Shown in pieces: positions 22,580 through 32,410 of a stretch of 64,000 nt of DNA. Position 1 is the stretch's first letter. Every line of letters starts with the position of its first letter. This DNA is from Diphasiastrum complanatum (lineage: Eukaryota > Streptophyta > Lycopodiopsida > Lycopodiales > Lycopodiaceae), in NCBI GenBank assembly GCA_029204225.1, contig CM055093.1, forward strand, positions 2,706,887 to 2,770,886. Direction: 5' to 3'. Below the pieces are notes generated by a model. The model saw only the letters and a program-made list of their open reading frames with translations, did no database searches and was not told where the DNA came from. The translations under genes and the position numbers were made by a program.

Positions 22580-23283
22580 AAGGGTAAGCAAGTAGTTTTT
22601 GAAAATTATGTTGCTTTCCTAACCTCTTTGGATGAGCCTACAAGTGTAGATCAAGCAAGGAAAGAAGAGGAGTGGATCCAAGCAATGGATCTCGAGTATC
22701 GATCTCTTATGAAGAGTGGAACATCTTTTGGAGGATCTTCTTGTGTACATGGAGCTATGCAAGTGGATGGATGTTATCTTGCCATAAAATCAAGTAATGG
22801 ATCTGGAAAGCAAATTTTGTTCAATGACTTTGATGGTCAAGTTGAAGATCAAGAGGTTGATCTCAAAGCGCTTCAACTAGTCAAAAGGGAAGTTGGCAAT
22901 TTGGAGCTAGTCAAGAGCATCAAAGGAGAGGTAATTGGCAAGGGTGTTATGGATCTATTTTTGCAGAATATTGAAGACTCAAGTAAGGTCAAAGGAGCAG
23001 CAAGGAAGTGTTGTTCAAGTTTACTTTACTTGTTCTATCTCATGTTTGAGCAATTTCATGTGGATGTGTGCAAATTGTCAAGATATGGTAAAACTAGCTA
23101 CATTGGTGAGCATTGTTTTGATGTTGGATTTGTACTAGCATTCTTGGCTGATTTTTCTGATGGAAATGAAGCTATTGGAGGTTCATTATGTCACTCATCC
23201 ATGGCTAAGTTCTCAAGTGTTGAGCTACTTGGTGCCAATACTTGGAGATTGTCAATTTTTGGTGAATTCATGGTCATTTTCTT
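22580..23283 (+). pseudogene. RT start fused to 3' untranslated block
   Basis: The frame opens with A-F-L-T-S-L-D-E-P-T-S and E-W-I-Q-A-M-D-L-E-Y, the usual first residues of copia RT. At about 22725 it passes into the 3' untranslated block shared with 2915-3475. The 243-codon open frame (22628-23359) is therefore a deletion fusion and not a real protein. RT and RNase H, usually about 2.3 kb, are gone. Confidence 0.8.
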
Positions 23284-23409
23284 GTGTTTGCATCTCAAAT
23301 TGTGTGTAGATGCTGATTTTTCTACATTGGTGAAATTGATAGTGTATTTCTCTTTCTAACCAAAGATCATTCAAGTAGATTGGATCTTAAGGATCTGAAA
23401 TCTTTCACA
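23284..23409 (+). repeat. Truncated 3' LTR of copia element 2
   Basis: Only the last 126 bp of the LTR remain, matching 19514-19639 with one mismatch. The first 525 bp and the polypurine tract are deleted. The break falls on GTGTT, shared by the LTR and the 3' block. Confidence 0.95.
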
Positions 23410-25295
23410 TATCTTGCTTTTTGGAAAGCCAAGATATCAAGTTTCCTCCAAGATATATGACATAAGCACTTGTAGATTTTTGATCTGCTCTATCACTTGC
23501 AAAATCCGAGTCAGAATAACCAATAATAGAAAGATCTTCACTTTTATACAATAAACCAAAATCAAAAGCTGAAGATATATATTTAAGCACTGTCTTGGCC
23601 TTTTTCCAATGATAAATTGAAGGATTTTGCATAGTCTGGCTCAACTTATGAATACTAAAGCTAATGTCAGGTCTAGTTATTGTGAGCCAAATTAAGGAGC
23701 CTATAAGACTTCTAAAAAGTGTGATGTCCTCGAAGGATCTTTCATCACCTTTGTTAGAGTCCTTTACATTTTGCTCCATAGGTGTTTCTATACTCTTACG
23801 ATTCAACATATTGAACTTTTTTAACATTGAAAGAGCATACTTAGATTGACATATGAAAGTTTTATCTTTAAGAAAGTCAATCTCTAATCCTAGAATATAG
23901 TGAAGTTTTCCAAGATCTTGCATCTTGAACTCTTTTCCAAGTGCAATCTTGGTTTCCTCAACTAACTTGATACAACTTCCTGTCAGAATGATATCATCAA
24001 CATAAATAAGAAGGATGACAATATCTTTATCAAAAAACTTGACATATAAGGAAGGATCATAGTTACTAAGATTAAATCCTAGTGACTCGAGAAAGGTGTT
24101 AAGTCGAGAATACCATGACCTTGGAGCTTGCTTTAATCCATATAAACTTTTGAAGAGCAAGCAAACTTTTTCCTCATCATGGATGAACCCAATAGGTTGA
24201 TTTATATAGATCTCTTCTTCTATATAGCCATTTAGAAATGCATTAGAAACATCTAGTTGAAGAATTTGCCAATTGAAAAAACAAGCAAGATAAATTATGA
24301 TTCTAATTGACACCATCTTTGCAACTGGGGCAAAGGTCTCCTCATAATCAAGTCCATATACTTGAGCAAATCCTTTAGCACAAAGCCTAGCCTTGTGCTT
24401 GTTGATTGTGCCATCTTGATTATACTTGACTCAAAAAACCCATTTGCAACCAATGGTATGCTTGTTGGATGTAAGATCCACAAGTTCCCATGTATTATTG
24501 GCCATCAAAGCATCATATTCTTCCTTCATGGCAAGGTACCATTCCTTTGAGTTGATAACATCATATACATCCTTTGGCTCCTCATGAGAAATAAAATAGG
24601 CACAATTAGTGGAGTTGATTTCCACTTGCTTTCCTCTATCTTCATAGGTAAGCCTTCTAGGCTCGGATCTTTCTCTTTGAGATCTCCTTGGTGAAAAAAT
24701 TCAAGGTGACTCCTCCTCAAATCTCGGCCCCATCTCTCCATGATAATCTTCAAGGGTGATGATTGGAGTACCTTTGTGAGAATCTTTGAACTCGGCCTTC
24801 TCAAGAATGTATTTTTGATCTTCATGGAATATCACATCTCTACTCTCAATTGTAGTTGAGGTAGAGGGAACATAGATCCTGTAAGCTTTCTTGTTGGATG
24901 CATATCCAACCATGATCCCTTTAACAGAATTAGGATCATCTCTTTTCCTTGTTTCCAAGGGCATATTAACAAAGCAAGTACAACCAAAAACTCTAAGGTG
25001 ATCTACCTTAGGTTTTTTCTAAAACAAGACTTCAAAAGGTGTTTTTCCAACAAGAGCATTGTGAGGTAATCTATTGCACAAATAGTTTGCACAATTTATA
25101 GCTTCACCCCAATATTCAATAGGCAAAGAAGCTGCTACTTGAATTGCTTTAGCACAGTCACATAAAGATCTATTTTTCCTCTCTGCTACTCCATTTTGGG
25201 ATGGAGAATAGGCACAAGAAAACTCTCTCTTTATTCCTTCACCTTCACAATAATTATGAAACTTGTTGGAGATATATTCACCTCCTCACCCAAGA
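23410..25295 (-). pseudogene. copia A integrase-RT-RNase H, minus strand
   Basis: From high to low coordinates: the integrase second half (G-G-E-Y-I-S-N-K-F, N-G-V-A-E-R-K-N-R, V-F-G-C-T-C), the connector with V-G-Y-A and R-D-V-I-F, then RT with W-Y-L-A-M-K-E-E, L-D-V-S-N-A-F-L-N-G, Y-G-L-K-Q-A-P-R-S-W and the active site Y-V-D-D at about 24000. RNase H follows with Y-S-D-S-D-F-A-S-D and S-W-L-S-K-K-Q-D, stopping at the insertion point 23410 and resuming at 18988. Long parts are in one frame with only a few in-frame stops (for example after K-W-V-F near 24430), so decay is modest. The 5' end (gag, protease, first half of integrase) is missing beyond 25295. Confidence 0.9.
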
Positions 25296-25334
25296 AAAAT
25301 GGCAAGTTGCAAATCTATGTGAGCCTAAAGACAC

Positions 25335-25520
25335 TCAACACTATAATAGGTTATGTGGTTGCAACCAAGTAAAGATCTCCAAAATTTCAAAACAAGACTG
25401 CATTTGCCATTGAATGGAGAACTTACACTTATAAAGTGATGTCATTAGGACTCTATAATGCCCCAAGCAGTTTCCAAAGAAAGGCATTCAATCATGTTTT
25501 AGCAACATTTCATCCACACT
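25335..25520 (+). pseudogene. Ty3/gypsy RT palm fragment
   Basis: The plus strand reads, with one frameshift, C-N-Q-V-K-I-S-K then K-T-A-F-A-I-E-W and M-S-L-G-L-Y-N-A-P-S-S-F-Q-R. These are the conserved gypsy RT blocks before the YxDD site. It begins directly after the end of the copia A integrase. It is too short to assign to an element and no YxDD follows. Confidence 0.75.
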
Positions 25521-27760
25521 TTTCTCGAGACAAGAAAATTTCAAGAAATAACAAGTTTCAACAGCTTTCCTTAAAATTCATCGCTAAGGTAGGTGTTGTG
25601 GGTCTATCACCAATCTTTGTGGAGGATACTATTGGATGTCTAATGGTCTCACCATTAAAATATTGTATAGCTAGGCTAATAAGTGCAAGGGAATTGGCAT
25701 CTTGTGAATATAAGCCCAACCTAATGAGCATGATTATCAGAATTGTAGATTAGAAATAAAGAGACTTGGGACATTAGTTAAAATAAAATAATATTAAGGC
25801 CTCAAAGTCAAGGTAGCTAAGCTTCTAAAATTAGAGGAACTTGCATACGGAAGCCCTTCTGCTTTCAAAAGAGCATGTGATATTCTCTTGAGCATGCTTT
25901 TCAACTTTGTCAACTTGCTTATATCACATAGTGCTATATATTCTATAGGCAGTTCAAGCCTTGGGAGTTACCTTATCCATTCTTGTAAACGTCACCAACT
26001 TTTTATATCAAATAACAATCAAGTGTAGATTATACACCATGATATGTGAATTGCAAGTGTGAACAAGATAAAGATATCAAATTAACCATACACATGAACA
26101 ATAACCATTTCTAAAAGGTTTGACCAAGAAATAAACCTTAGTTTTTGACCACTATACATTCTTGGCTTTGCAAGAAGAAAGACAAAAATGTTACTAAAAT
26201 TTTAAGGAATTATGGTATTTTGGACCAATATCAATGTTGGTTTATATGTAATGGTCAAGTTAGAGCCATCTTGTCATGAGAGATATTTCACCGTTGATTT
26301 TGGAAACATGTTATTGACTAATCGCATTCACACAATTGTGTTTCAAGTGCAAAAAGGATAAGGACCAATATCATTGATTTTGTGTGGGGCACTTGACAAA
26401 TGAAATAGAAAAAAAGCAACAAGCTAGAAACTTTTGTTTTTTAATTCCCAACAACTATTACTGATTGATTTGAAAATATTGTGTATATTCTAGTGCTAGT
26501 TCTACCACATCTAGATTCATAGCACTTGCTACATTCATGACCATATTATTGCATTGTCAAAAAGTGAGCGGAGCATTAAGTCAAAATTCCATATGAACTT
26601 GTTATCCTTGGAAGCAAAAAAAGGTATCCAAATTTGCAGTAAGATCACAAATCCAAGAGGTGGAACCACTAACGCACTATGGAACCACTACCATGTTGGT
26701 CAAAAAAGACATGAGTTGCGCATTTTACTTTTGAGAAACATGAGATATTAAATACATGGATTTGTGTCAATATTGCAAACACAAAAAGTTTCATTTTTGA
26801 AGTATGCACACAATGCATGGGTGAGAATTACATGCATTGTGTGGTGTTGTGATCAAGGGTTGAATCAAGCATGATGTCAAATTTAATCATGTATTGATAT
26901 ATAGTTGATTCAATAGAGATTGCTACAAAAAATGTAAAAAGGTTGAGTATGTCACCAATACAACAACAAGCCTTTGTAAAAAAGTACTAGTTACAATTTA
27001 TCAAGAGCAGATTTTGAATCAATCTAAGTTGAAAACATATCACTACCTATAACCAAAGCCAAATCACCACCATAAGAACCAAAGTTGGAATCTCACTAAC
27101 AAGCCGATGGTGATAATATCATTACATGAAACCATTAACTCAAAGAGCCAAATCTTAGAACAATCAAAGAAGTCACATAGGCCAAGAGCACTTTTCAAAG
27201 CTTTATCTTCTTGATTCACATGCTCATTAACTTTAAATTTTCACAAAATGTCAACAATGCTAAAACCTAACTACCTATAGTGCCAATGTGTAGGTTTCAC
27301 TAGGCCCCCTCAAAGAGAAATGAAGGGACTTTCCAACTAGATACAATGGTTGAGGATAAAGTTAGATTTTGATCGATGGATTAGCTTACCCAAGCTTTCT
27401 TTAGTGCATTATGACATGTAGCTCTTCACTTGTGTCCCTTCTCAACATCCATTTTTATTCAAGAAACAAGAATTGTTAGTGCGAGAATCTACTGCTGCTA
27501 GCAACGATTCTGCCTCACAAAACCTACTTACCATTGACCAGCCATGTTGCGCAAGCATCTGCTAGCTCTCTGTTCACTGATTCACCAACTATGTGTGCTC
27601 GGATTCTACTTCTTCAATGTTAGCGCAAGTATCTCTTTGTCTCTATTGATCTGCTAGCACCTCTTCTTCCTCTATTTGCACTGATTCTGACCTTGTGTGC
27701 TGCTATTCTTCTAACAGAGAGTCTGCTAAGCAACAGTTCTATCTGGTAACGGGTCTGCCA
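25521..27760. other. No recognisable gene
   Basis: AT-rich. A stretch at about 25670-25735 is a diverged relative of 8760-8820 (TATAAGCCCA-CCTAATGAGCA). No coding or structural feature is supported. Confidence 0.3.
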
Positions 27761-27773
27761 TGTAGTATAGCAG

Positions 27774-27850
27774 TTGTCTCTGTTAGTATAATGGTAGTTT
27801 GTCCCGCCTGTCAGTGGCACACCTACGACCTGATCTTGATCCTTTACTAG
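27774..27850 (+). repeat. tRNA-Asp(GUC)-like sequence, SINE head or tRNA relic
   Basis: The 5' half resembles plant nuclear tRNA-Asp: GTTAGTATAATGGTAG as D-arm and A box, then CCCGCCTGTCA with anticodon GTC in the usual loop. The 3' half is diverged; a possible B box (GATCTTGATCC) is weak, and the acceptor and anticodon stems do not close properly. It is therefore not a working tRNA. Its position just before a tandem repeat fits a tRNA-derived SINE, but no poly-A tail or second copy is visible. Confidence 0.45.
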
Positions 27851-27914
27851 CAATGGAAGCTCAACTTGGATATAGGATCTATCAAAACTCGATTCCTACT
27901 TTCTACAAACCTAA

Positions 27915-28205
27915 AAAGTGCTTCTTACAACTGTCACTCAACAGTTGTAGCAAGAACTCCTCAGGGAGCCAAAAATCGGGAGACATCAGAACTCAGTGGA
28001 AGAGTGGATCAATCTCCAAGTCCTACACATCTACCTGATGCTAACACAAATGGGAATCCTACAAAGTGCTTCCTACAACTGTCACTCAACAGTTGTAAGA
28101 AGAACTCCTCAGGGAGCCGATAACTAAGAAGCATCTGAATTGAATGGAATGATGGATCAACCTTCAAGCCTTGCACATCTACCTGATGCTAATCACAAAC
28201 CAGTC
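27915..28205 (+). repeat. 148-bp tandem direct duplication
   Basis: Copies start at 27915 and 28063 with AAAGTGCTTC(T/C)TACAACTG and end near CATCTACCTGATGCTAA. Each contains the small inverted repeat ACAACTGTCACTCAACAGTTGT. Divergence is visible in the middle third. Confidence 0.85.
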
Positions 28206-29849
28206 CTTAAGAGAGAAATAGACGACAACAAATACATTTTTACATCAGTACTTAAACTATATGCATGAAGATGGAGCATGGAAAGGAATGCAAGCAGTAG
28301 AAACTTCAATTAACAAAGCTATGAAACTCGTGGTGGAGGCCTCTATCTATACCCATGAGATGTAGAATCCAATTGTATCATATTTTGGAGTCCACCTCTT
28401 GCAGTTGAGTGAATCCCAATCTATAATGATTTGAGTTCCACCTCTTACTTGATAATAGGAGGCCTCTTTATTAAAAACATAACTCAAGTTGAGATAGTCT
28501 AAATTGCTAGCTCCCACATGGCTATCCATCTTTTGGGAATTACCATGGGGGTCACAGCATATTCATTTAGCCTAGCACTAATAATTCTCATGCTCTCAGA
28601 CTCGGCTCTCAACTTCATCTCTGCTGGAAACCCTTTTTGGGTGATGAGACACTGCATCGACACATCAGGGGCATGGCATCAGCTAACATTATCCTCCCCC
28701 TATAGTGTTGCAGGTCCCACTACAATGCCTCAGCTTTGACACTTGATTATTGGAAAGTCATGGATCAGCATTTGCCTACGTAAAACCAAGAACTTATTGG
28801 TTGCATTGTCACGTGTCTCGGCAAAACTTCAAAATCGCAGCAGCTTATTAGGGTAGCCCTGCGTAACCGAGAGTCTCTTGCTTGTTCCTTTCAGCTTCTC
28901 CTCCATCAAGAGATTTCTCATAGCCTATCTCCTTTTTGATGGCTTCGAATGTGATGAATCTCGTTCTTTATGCCCAACGAAATAGGTCCCAGATAAGGCC
29001 TAATCACTGGTATAAGCTTGTTCGTATAAAAGCTCTCGATCATCTGAACATATTGTCCTATGAAAATTACCTTTGAATCTTTTCTCTAGATTTCTCGGAC
29101 AATTTCCTTGTAAGTCTTGCCAAATAATCATGAATTGTCTTGGCACTCTTTGTATTCTCTTTCTACTTTAGGGTGTCGAAGTCTCAGCCTCATCGACACT
29201 CTTGTCTCGACGAGAAGAGGAGAATCTTCAATTGGTAGGTCACACAAACCTTGGGTTATCAGTCTTCAAGGAGGTTATGAAACTGGTGGTAGAAACAGAG
29301 TGGATGGATAGGTTGATGATGGTAGGGAAACATGATGAGGGGTTTGGTGGAAGGTGAAGGAATTGACAATATCATAGTTGCAGCTTCAAATCTTTGTAGT
29401 GTTGAGCTTTGATCACTAATTACTTGGTATGGAGCTCACTTTATCCTAGAGGTCCACTGACGTTTTTATCTTTTTTATTTGTTGAGACTCGGCCAAGATC
29501 TTGTCTTGCTTCTTGATCTTTTCTTTTGTATTGGCCTTCTCAGCTGGATCTCTTTGATTCTTTTTCTTTATTTTGTATTTTCTTTTCTTTCAACTTCACT
29601 TGCTTTCTTTCTGATTGACCAACCAATGTAGGTGGTAGTTGGTCTCTACAAGACATTATAATGATCTTTTAGCTGCCTTGGTAAGACTACTAGGGTTTGA
29701 AAAGAGATGAATGGTGAGATGGTGGAATTACAGAAAGATGTACGGTAAGGTGGTGGTGGTGGTATTCTGATGATGGAAGTTGCGATAGATGGTGTGGATG
29801 ATATAACAGACATGAAAGTAGATACAAATGTTGTGGCAAGAGAAATTGA
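28206..29849. other. No recognisable gene
   Basis: Mixed sequence with short frames on both strands and a T-rich tract at 29470-29600. The minus strand around 28900-29130 has a weak gag-like feel, but no motif is strong enough to name. Confidence 0.3.
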
Positions 29850-30101
29850 ATGGTGAGAGAATTGCCTATGATAGAAGACCACTTGAAGACGATGTGCGAG
29901 TCATGTGCGTATGGGAAGCAACATCGAGAGAAGTTCAATAAAGGTGGTGTTGCAAGGGCCCTTCCTCAACAAATTACGGTGGCAAATGATGGAGGGCATC
30001 GGCACGACAATCTACCACTCCCGACAGCAATAGTCTCGCCTCCAAAAAGCACAAAAGATCAAGACGAAAAGGCGTCACCAATTCAATAAGGAGGGGGATA
30101 A
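29850..30101 (+). pseudogene. copia pre-integrase scrap joined to an element 3' end
   Basis: L-P-M-I-E-D, then C-E-S-C-A-Y-G-K-Q-H-R-E-K-F, is the zinc-binding end of the copia GAG-pre-integrase domain. The frame then runs on into unrelated sequence, stops at about 30089, and is followed by a polypurine tract AAGGAGGGGGATA (30088-30100). Most of pol is deleted between them. Confidence 0.7.
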
Positions 30102-30890
30102 TGTTATCAACTGTGCTAACATAGAAAAAATAAAAAAATAATAATAAAACTCCGTGGCATGTGTTTTGTAAGACCACGTATGAGTATCTGTTAATAAACT
30201 TCAAGCCATGGCATGTGTTTTGTAAATCCATGAGTAGAAGCTTAAATAATAATAAAATAGCTTAAACTTAGATTTGGAACTTAGACTTAGGAAACTTAAG
30301 ACTAGAAATATTTTATCTTGAATTTTCCTAAGTTAAGAAATTTGAAGTTCTAAATCCTAAGTTAGAAGTTCTTGAAAAGCTAAAAACTAATTAGTCCCAT
30401 AAGTTAGTAGACAATTATGGAAGACCCTCCTTGCCATAAAAGGAGAGGTATTTGCATTGTAACCAACACTTTTGAGATTAAGCTATCTTGCTCTCTATTT
30501 TGGAGAATTATCATTCTATGCCATTTGTGTTCCCTTTGGAAAGGTGCATAGCTTGAGGGAAAGTGCTCGGGCCTCCTCTTGCCTCCTTTTCATCGGTTTA
30601 TTGTGGCATGTTCTTTATTGCTTATTTGCTTAATATTCGCCGCAATATTATTTTATTACCCTTTGGGTTTTAAGTAGAATTTAGATTAAACATCTTGCTA
30701 GTTGGGTAAGCCTTAGCAAGGATTTGTATTTTGTCACCTTAGATAGTTTCATTTCCGTTTTGAGCACTAGTTGGGTAAGCCTTAGTGCTTCCATCATTAT
30801 GTCTTAGTTTCGCATTTCGGTTTGAACCTTGGTAGAAACTTAAAAAGTGGACAAATCTCTACATCTCTATACTACACCTGTAAGTAGATC
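30102..30890 (+). repeat. Putative LTR after polypurine tract
   Basis: It begins TGTTATCAACTG right after the polypurine tract. A TATA-like CCATAAAAGG lies at 30434-30443. A 17-bp direct repeat AGTTGGGTAAGCCTTAG occurs at about 30699 and 30767. The right end is not defined; coding sequence of another copia starts near 30900. Confidence 0.5.
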
Positions 30891-30899
30891 TAGCCACCG

Positions 30900-32095
30900 C
30901 ACACACTAGAAATACTTCCAATAGGTATTCATGGATCAACCTGAAGGCTTTGTAGCGAAAGGACATGATAATGAAGTATGTTGCTTGAAGAAAGCACTTT
31001 ATGGTCTTAAACAGGCACCACGTGCGTGGTATAGTAGGATTGATGCCTACTTTCATTCTAAGGGGATGGTGAGAACACATTCTGATCCAAATCTTTATGT
31101 CTTATGCTTTGATGGTATGGTTGCTTTGACATGCTCTTTATGTTGATGACTTGATTATCACGGGAAATAATCAAGAGATAATAGACATGATCAAGAAAGA
31201 TCGCATGGAACAATTCCAGATGACAGACCTCAGCCTAATGCATGATTGCCTTGGAGTGGAGGTGTGAAAAAAGGACACAAAGTGGGTCTAACACAGGTGA
31301 AGTATGTCAAAGAGTTGTTGCATGGGTTCAGGTTGCAGGATTGCAAGCCAGTGAACACTCCTATTGAACCAGGTAAAAAGCTTTCTAAGCTTGATGAGTC
31401 ACAGTCGTTGTATAGGCAATTAGTAGGGAGCTTGATTTACCTTACCACAACTAGACCAATTATATATGCTATGTTGTTGGTATTGTAAGTCAGTTTATAG
31501 TAGCACCTACGGAAACCCATTGGAAGGTAGTTAAGCGCATTTTGCGTTATGTCAAAGGCACTTTCGATTATGGCTTGGTGTACAGGAAGCATGAGAGTTT
31601 ACCTGAGTTATGTGGCTATGTGGATGTGGATTGGGGAGGTGACTATGATGATCATAGATCCACCACAGGGTATCTATTCCAGCTTTGTGGCAGTTGCTTT
31701 TCCTGGTCTAGTAAAAAACAAAGTACAGTTGTTTTATCTACAACAGAAGTAGAGTATAAGGCAATGTGTAGCACAGCACAAGAAGCAATATGGTTGATAC
31801 AGATCTTGGATAAAGTTGGCATGAAATAGGAAAATCTCACGACTATACATAGTGACAGTCAGAGTGGCATTCAGCTAGCAAAGAATCCAGTGTTCCATGC
31901 AAGAACCAAACACATTGAGATTCAGTATCACTTTATACGTGAGAGGCTGTTGAGTCATGAAATTCATGTTGTTTATTGTAGTACGGACGAAGAACTAGCT
32001 AACATTTTCACTAAGCCACTTATTAGAGAAAAGTTTGATAAGTTTAGATCAAAGCTTTTTGTACTTAAAGTTTTTTTACTTTAAAGCTATGTATA
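30900..32095 (+). pseudogene. copia J RT-RNase H
   Basis: RT begins at M-D-Q-P-E-G-F with L-K-K-A-L-Y-G-L-K-Q-A-P-R-A-W. A frameshift near 31130 separates it from the active site L-Y-V-D-D-L-I-I-T-G. T-P-I-E-P-G-K-K-L and R-Q-L-V-G-S-L-I-Y-L follow, then a frameshift near 31490. RNase H is largely open: Y-V-D-V-D-W-G-G-D, S-W-S-S-K-K-Q-S-T-V, H-A-R-T-K-H-I-E, L-A-N-I-F-T-K-P. One in-frame TAG (31827) lies inside it. The 5' half of the element (gag to early RT) is missing. Confidence 0.9.
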
Positions 32096-32133
32096 CGACT
32101 GTATAGAAAGTAGACTCTACTTTAAGGGAGAGA

Positions 32134-32410
32134 GTTAGAATTAAAGTAGAATTATTGTGTTACTATACTATGGGTCCTATCAGTAGATAAGGATTAGTTG
32201 GCCTCGCCACCACGAGGCGAGTCGATGGGACACGCATCCCGTCAACGGCAACCTGGGCCATGCATGGGTTGCCTGAGCGAAGAACTATATGTACAATGTA
32301 TTTTCATTTTGAGAAATACAGTTTGCTACGTGAGCTTGGTGTGGAGAGTGTTTTTCAGTCTGTGTTACTGTGTAGCATGATCTGTGTTCCTGTTCGAAAC
32401 AAATTCTAAG
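32134..32410 (+). repeat. 3' LTR of copia J
   Basis: A polypurine tract TTTAAGGGAGAGAG (32121-32134) precedes TTAGAATTAAAG. The right boundary is placed at CAAATTCTAAG because TTAGAATT and AATTCTAA form the terminal inverted repeat typical of plant copia LTRs. The outermost bases are altered (AG in place of TG). Confidence 0.65.

Larger units (their letters stand above)
18984..23414 (+). mobile_element. Ty1/copia element 2, nested insertion with TSD
   Basis: Target duplication TATCT occurs at 18984-18988 and 23410-23414. Inside are a 651-bp 5' LTR (18989-19639), the PBS, a leader, gag-protease-integrase (20240-22579), the start of RT, an untranslated 3' block and a truncated 3' LTR (23284-23409). 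The LTR ends TGTGAAAGAT/ATCTTTCACA are perfect inverted repeats. It sits inside the RNase H of copia A on the opposite strand. RT and RNase H are deleted, so it cannot move on its own. Confidence 0.95.

Noticed and set aside
22628..23359. A 243-codon open frame that could be a new retroelement-borne gene
   Set aside because: It begins as RT N-terminus and runs through a deletion junction into an untranslated block and LTR. The homologous block at 2915-3475 is not open in the same frame.
27774..27850. A functional tRNA-Asp gene
   Set aside because: The 3' half lacks pairing with the acceptor stem and the B box is poor.
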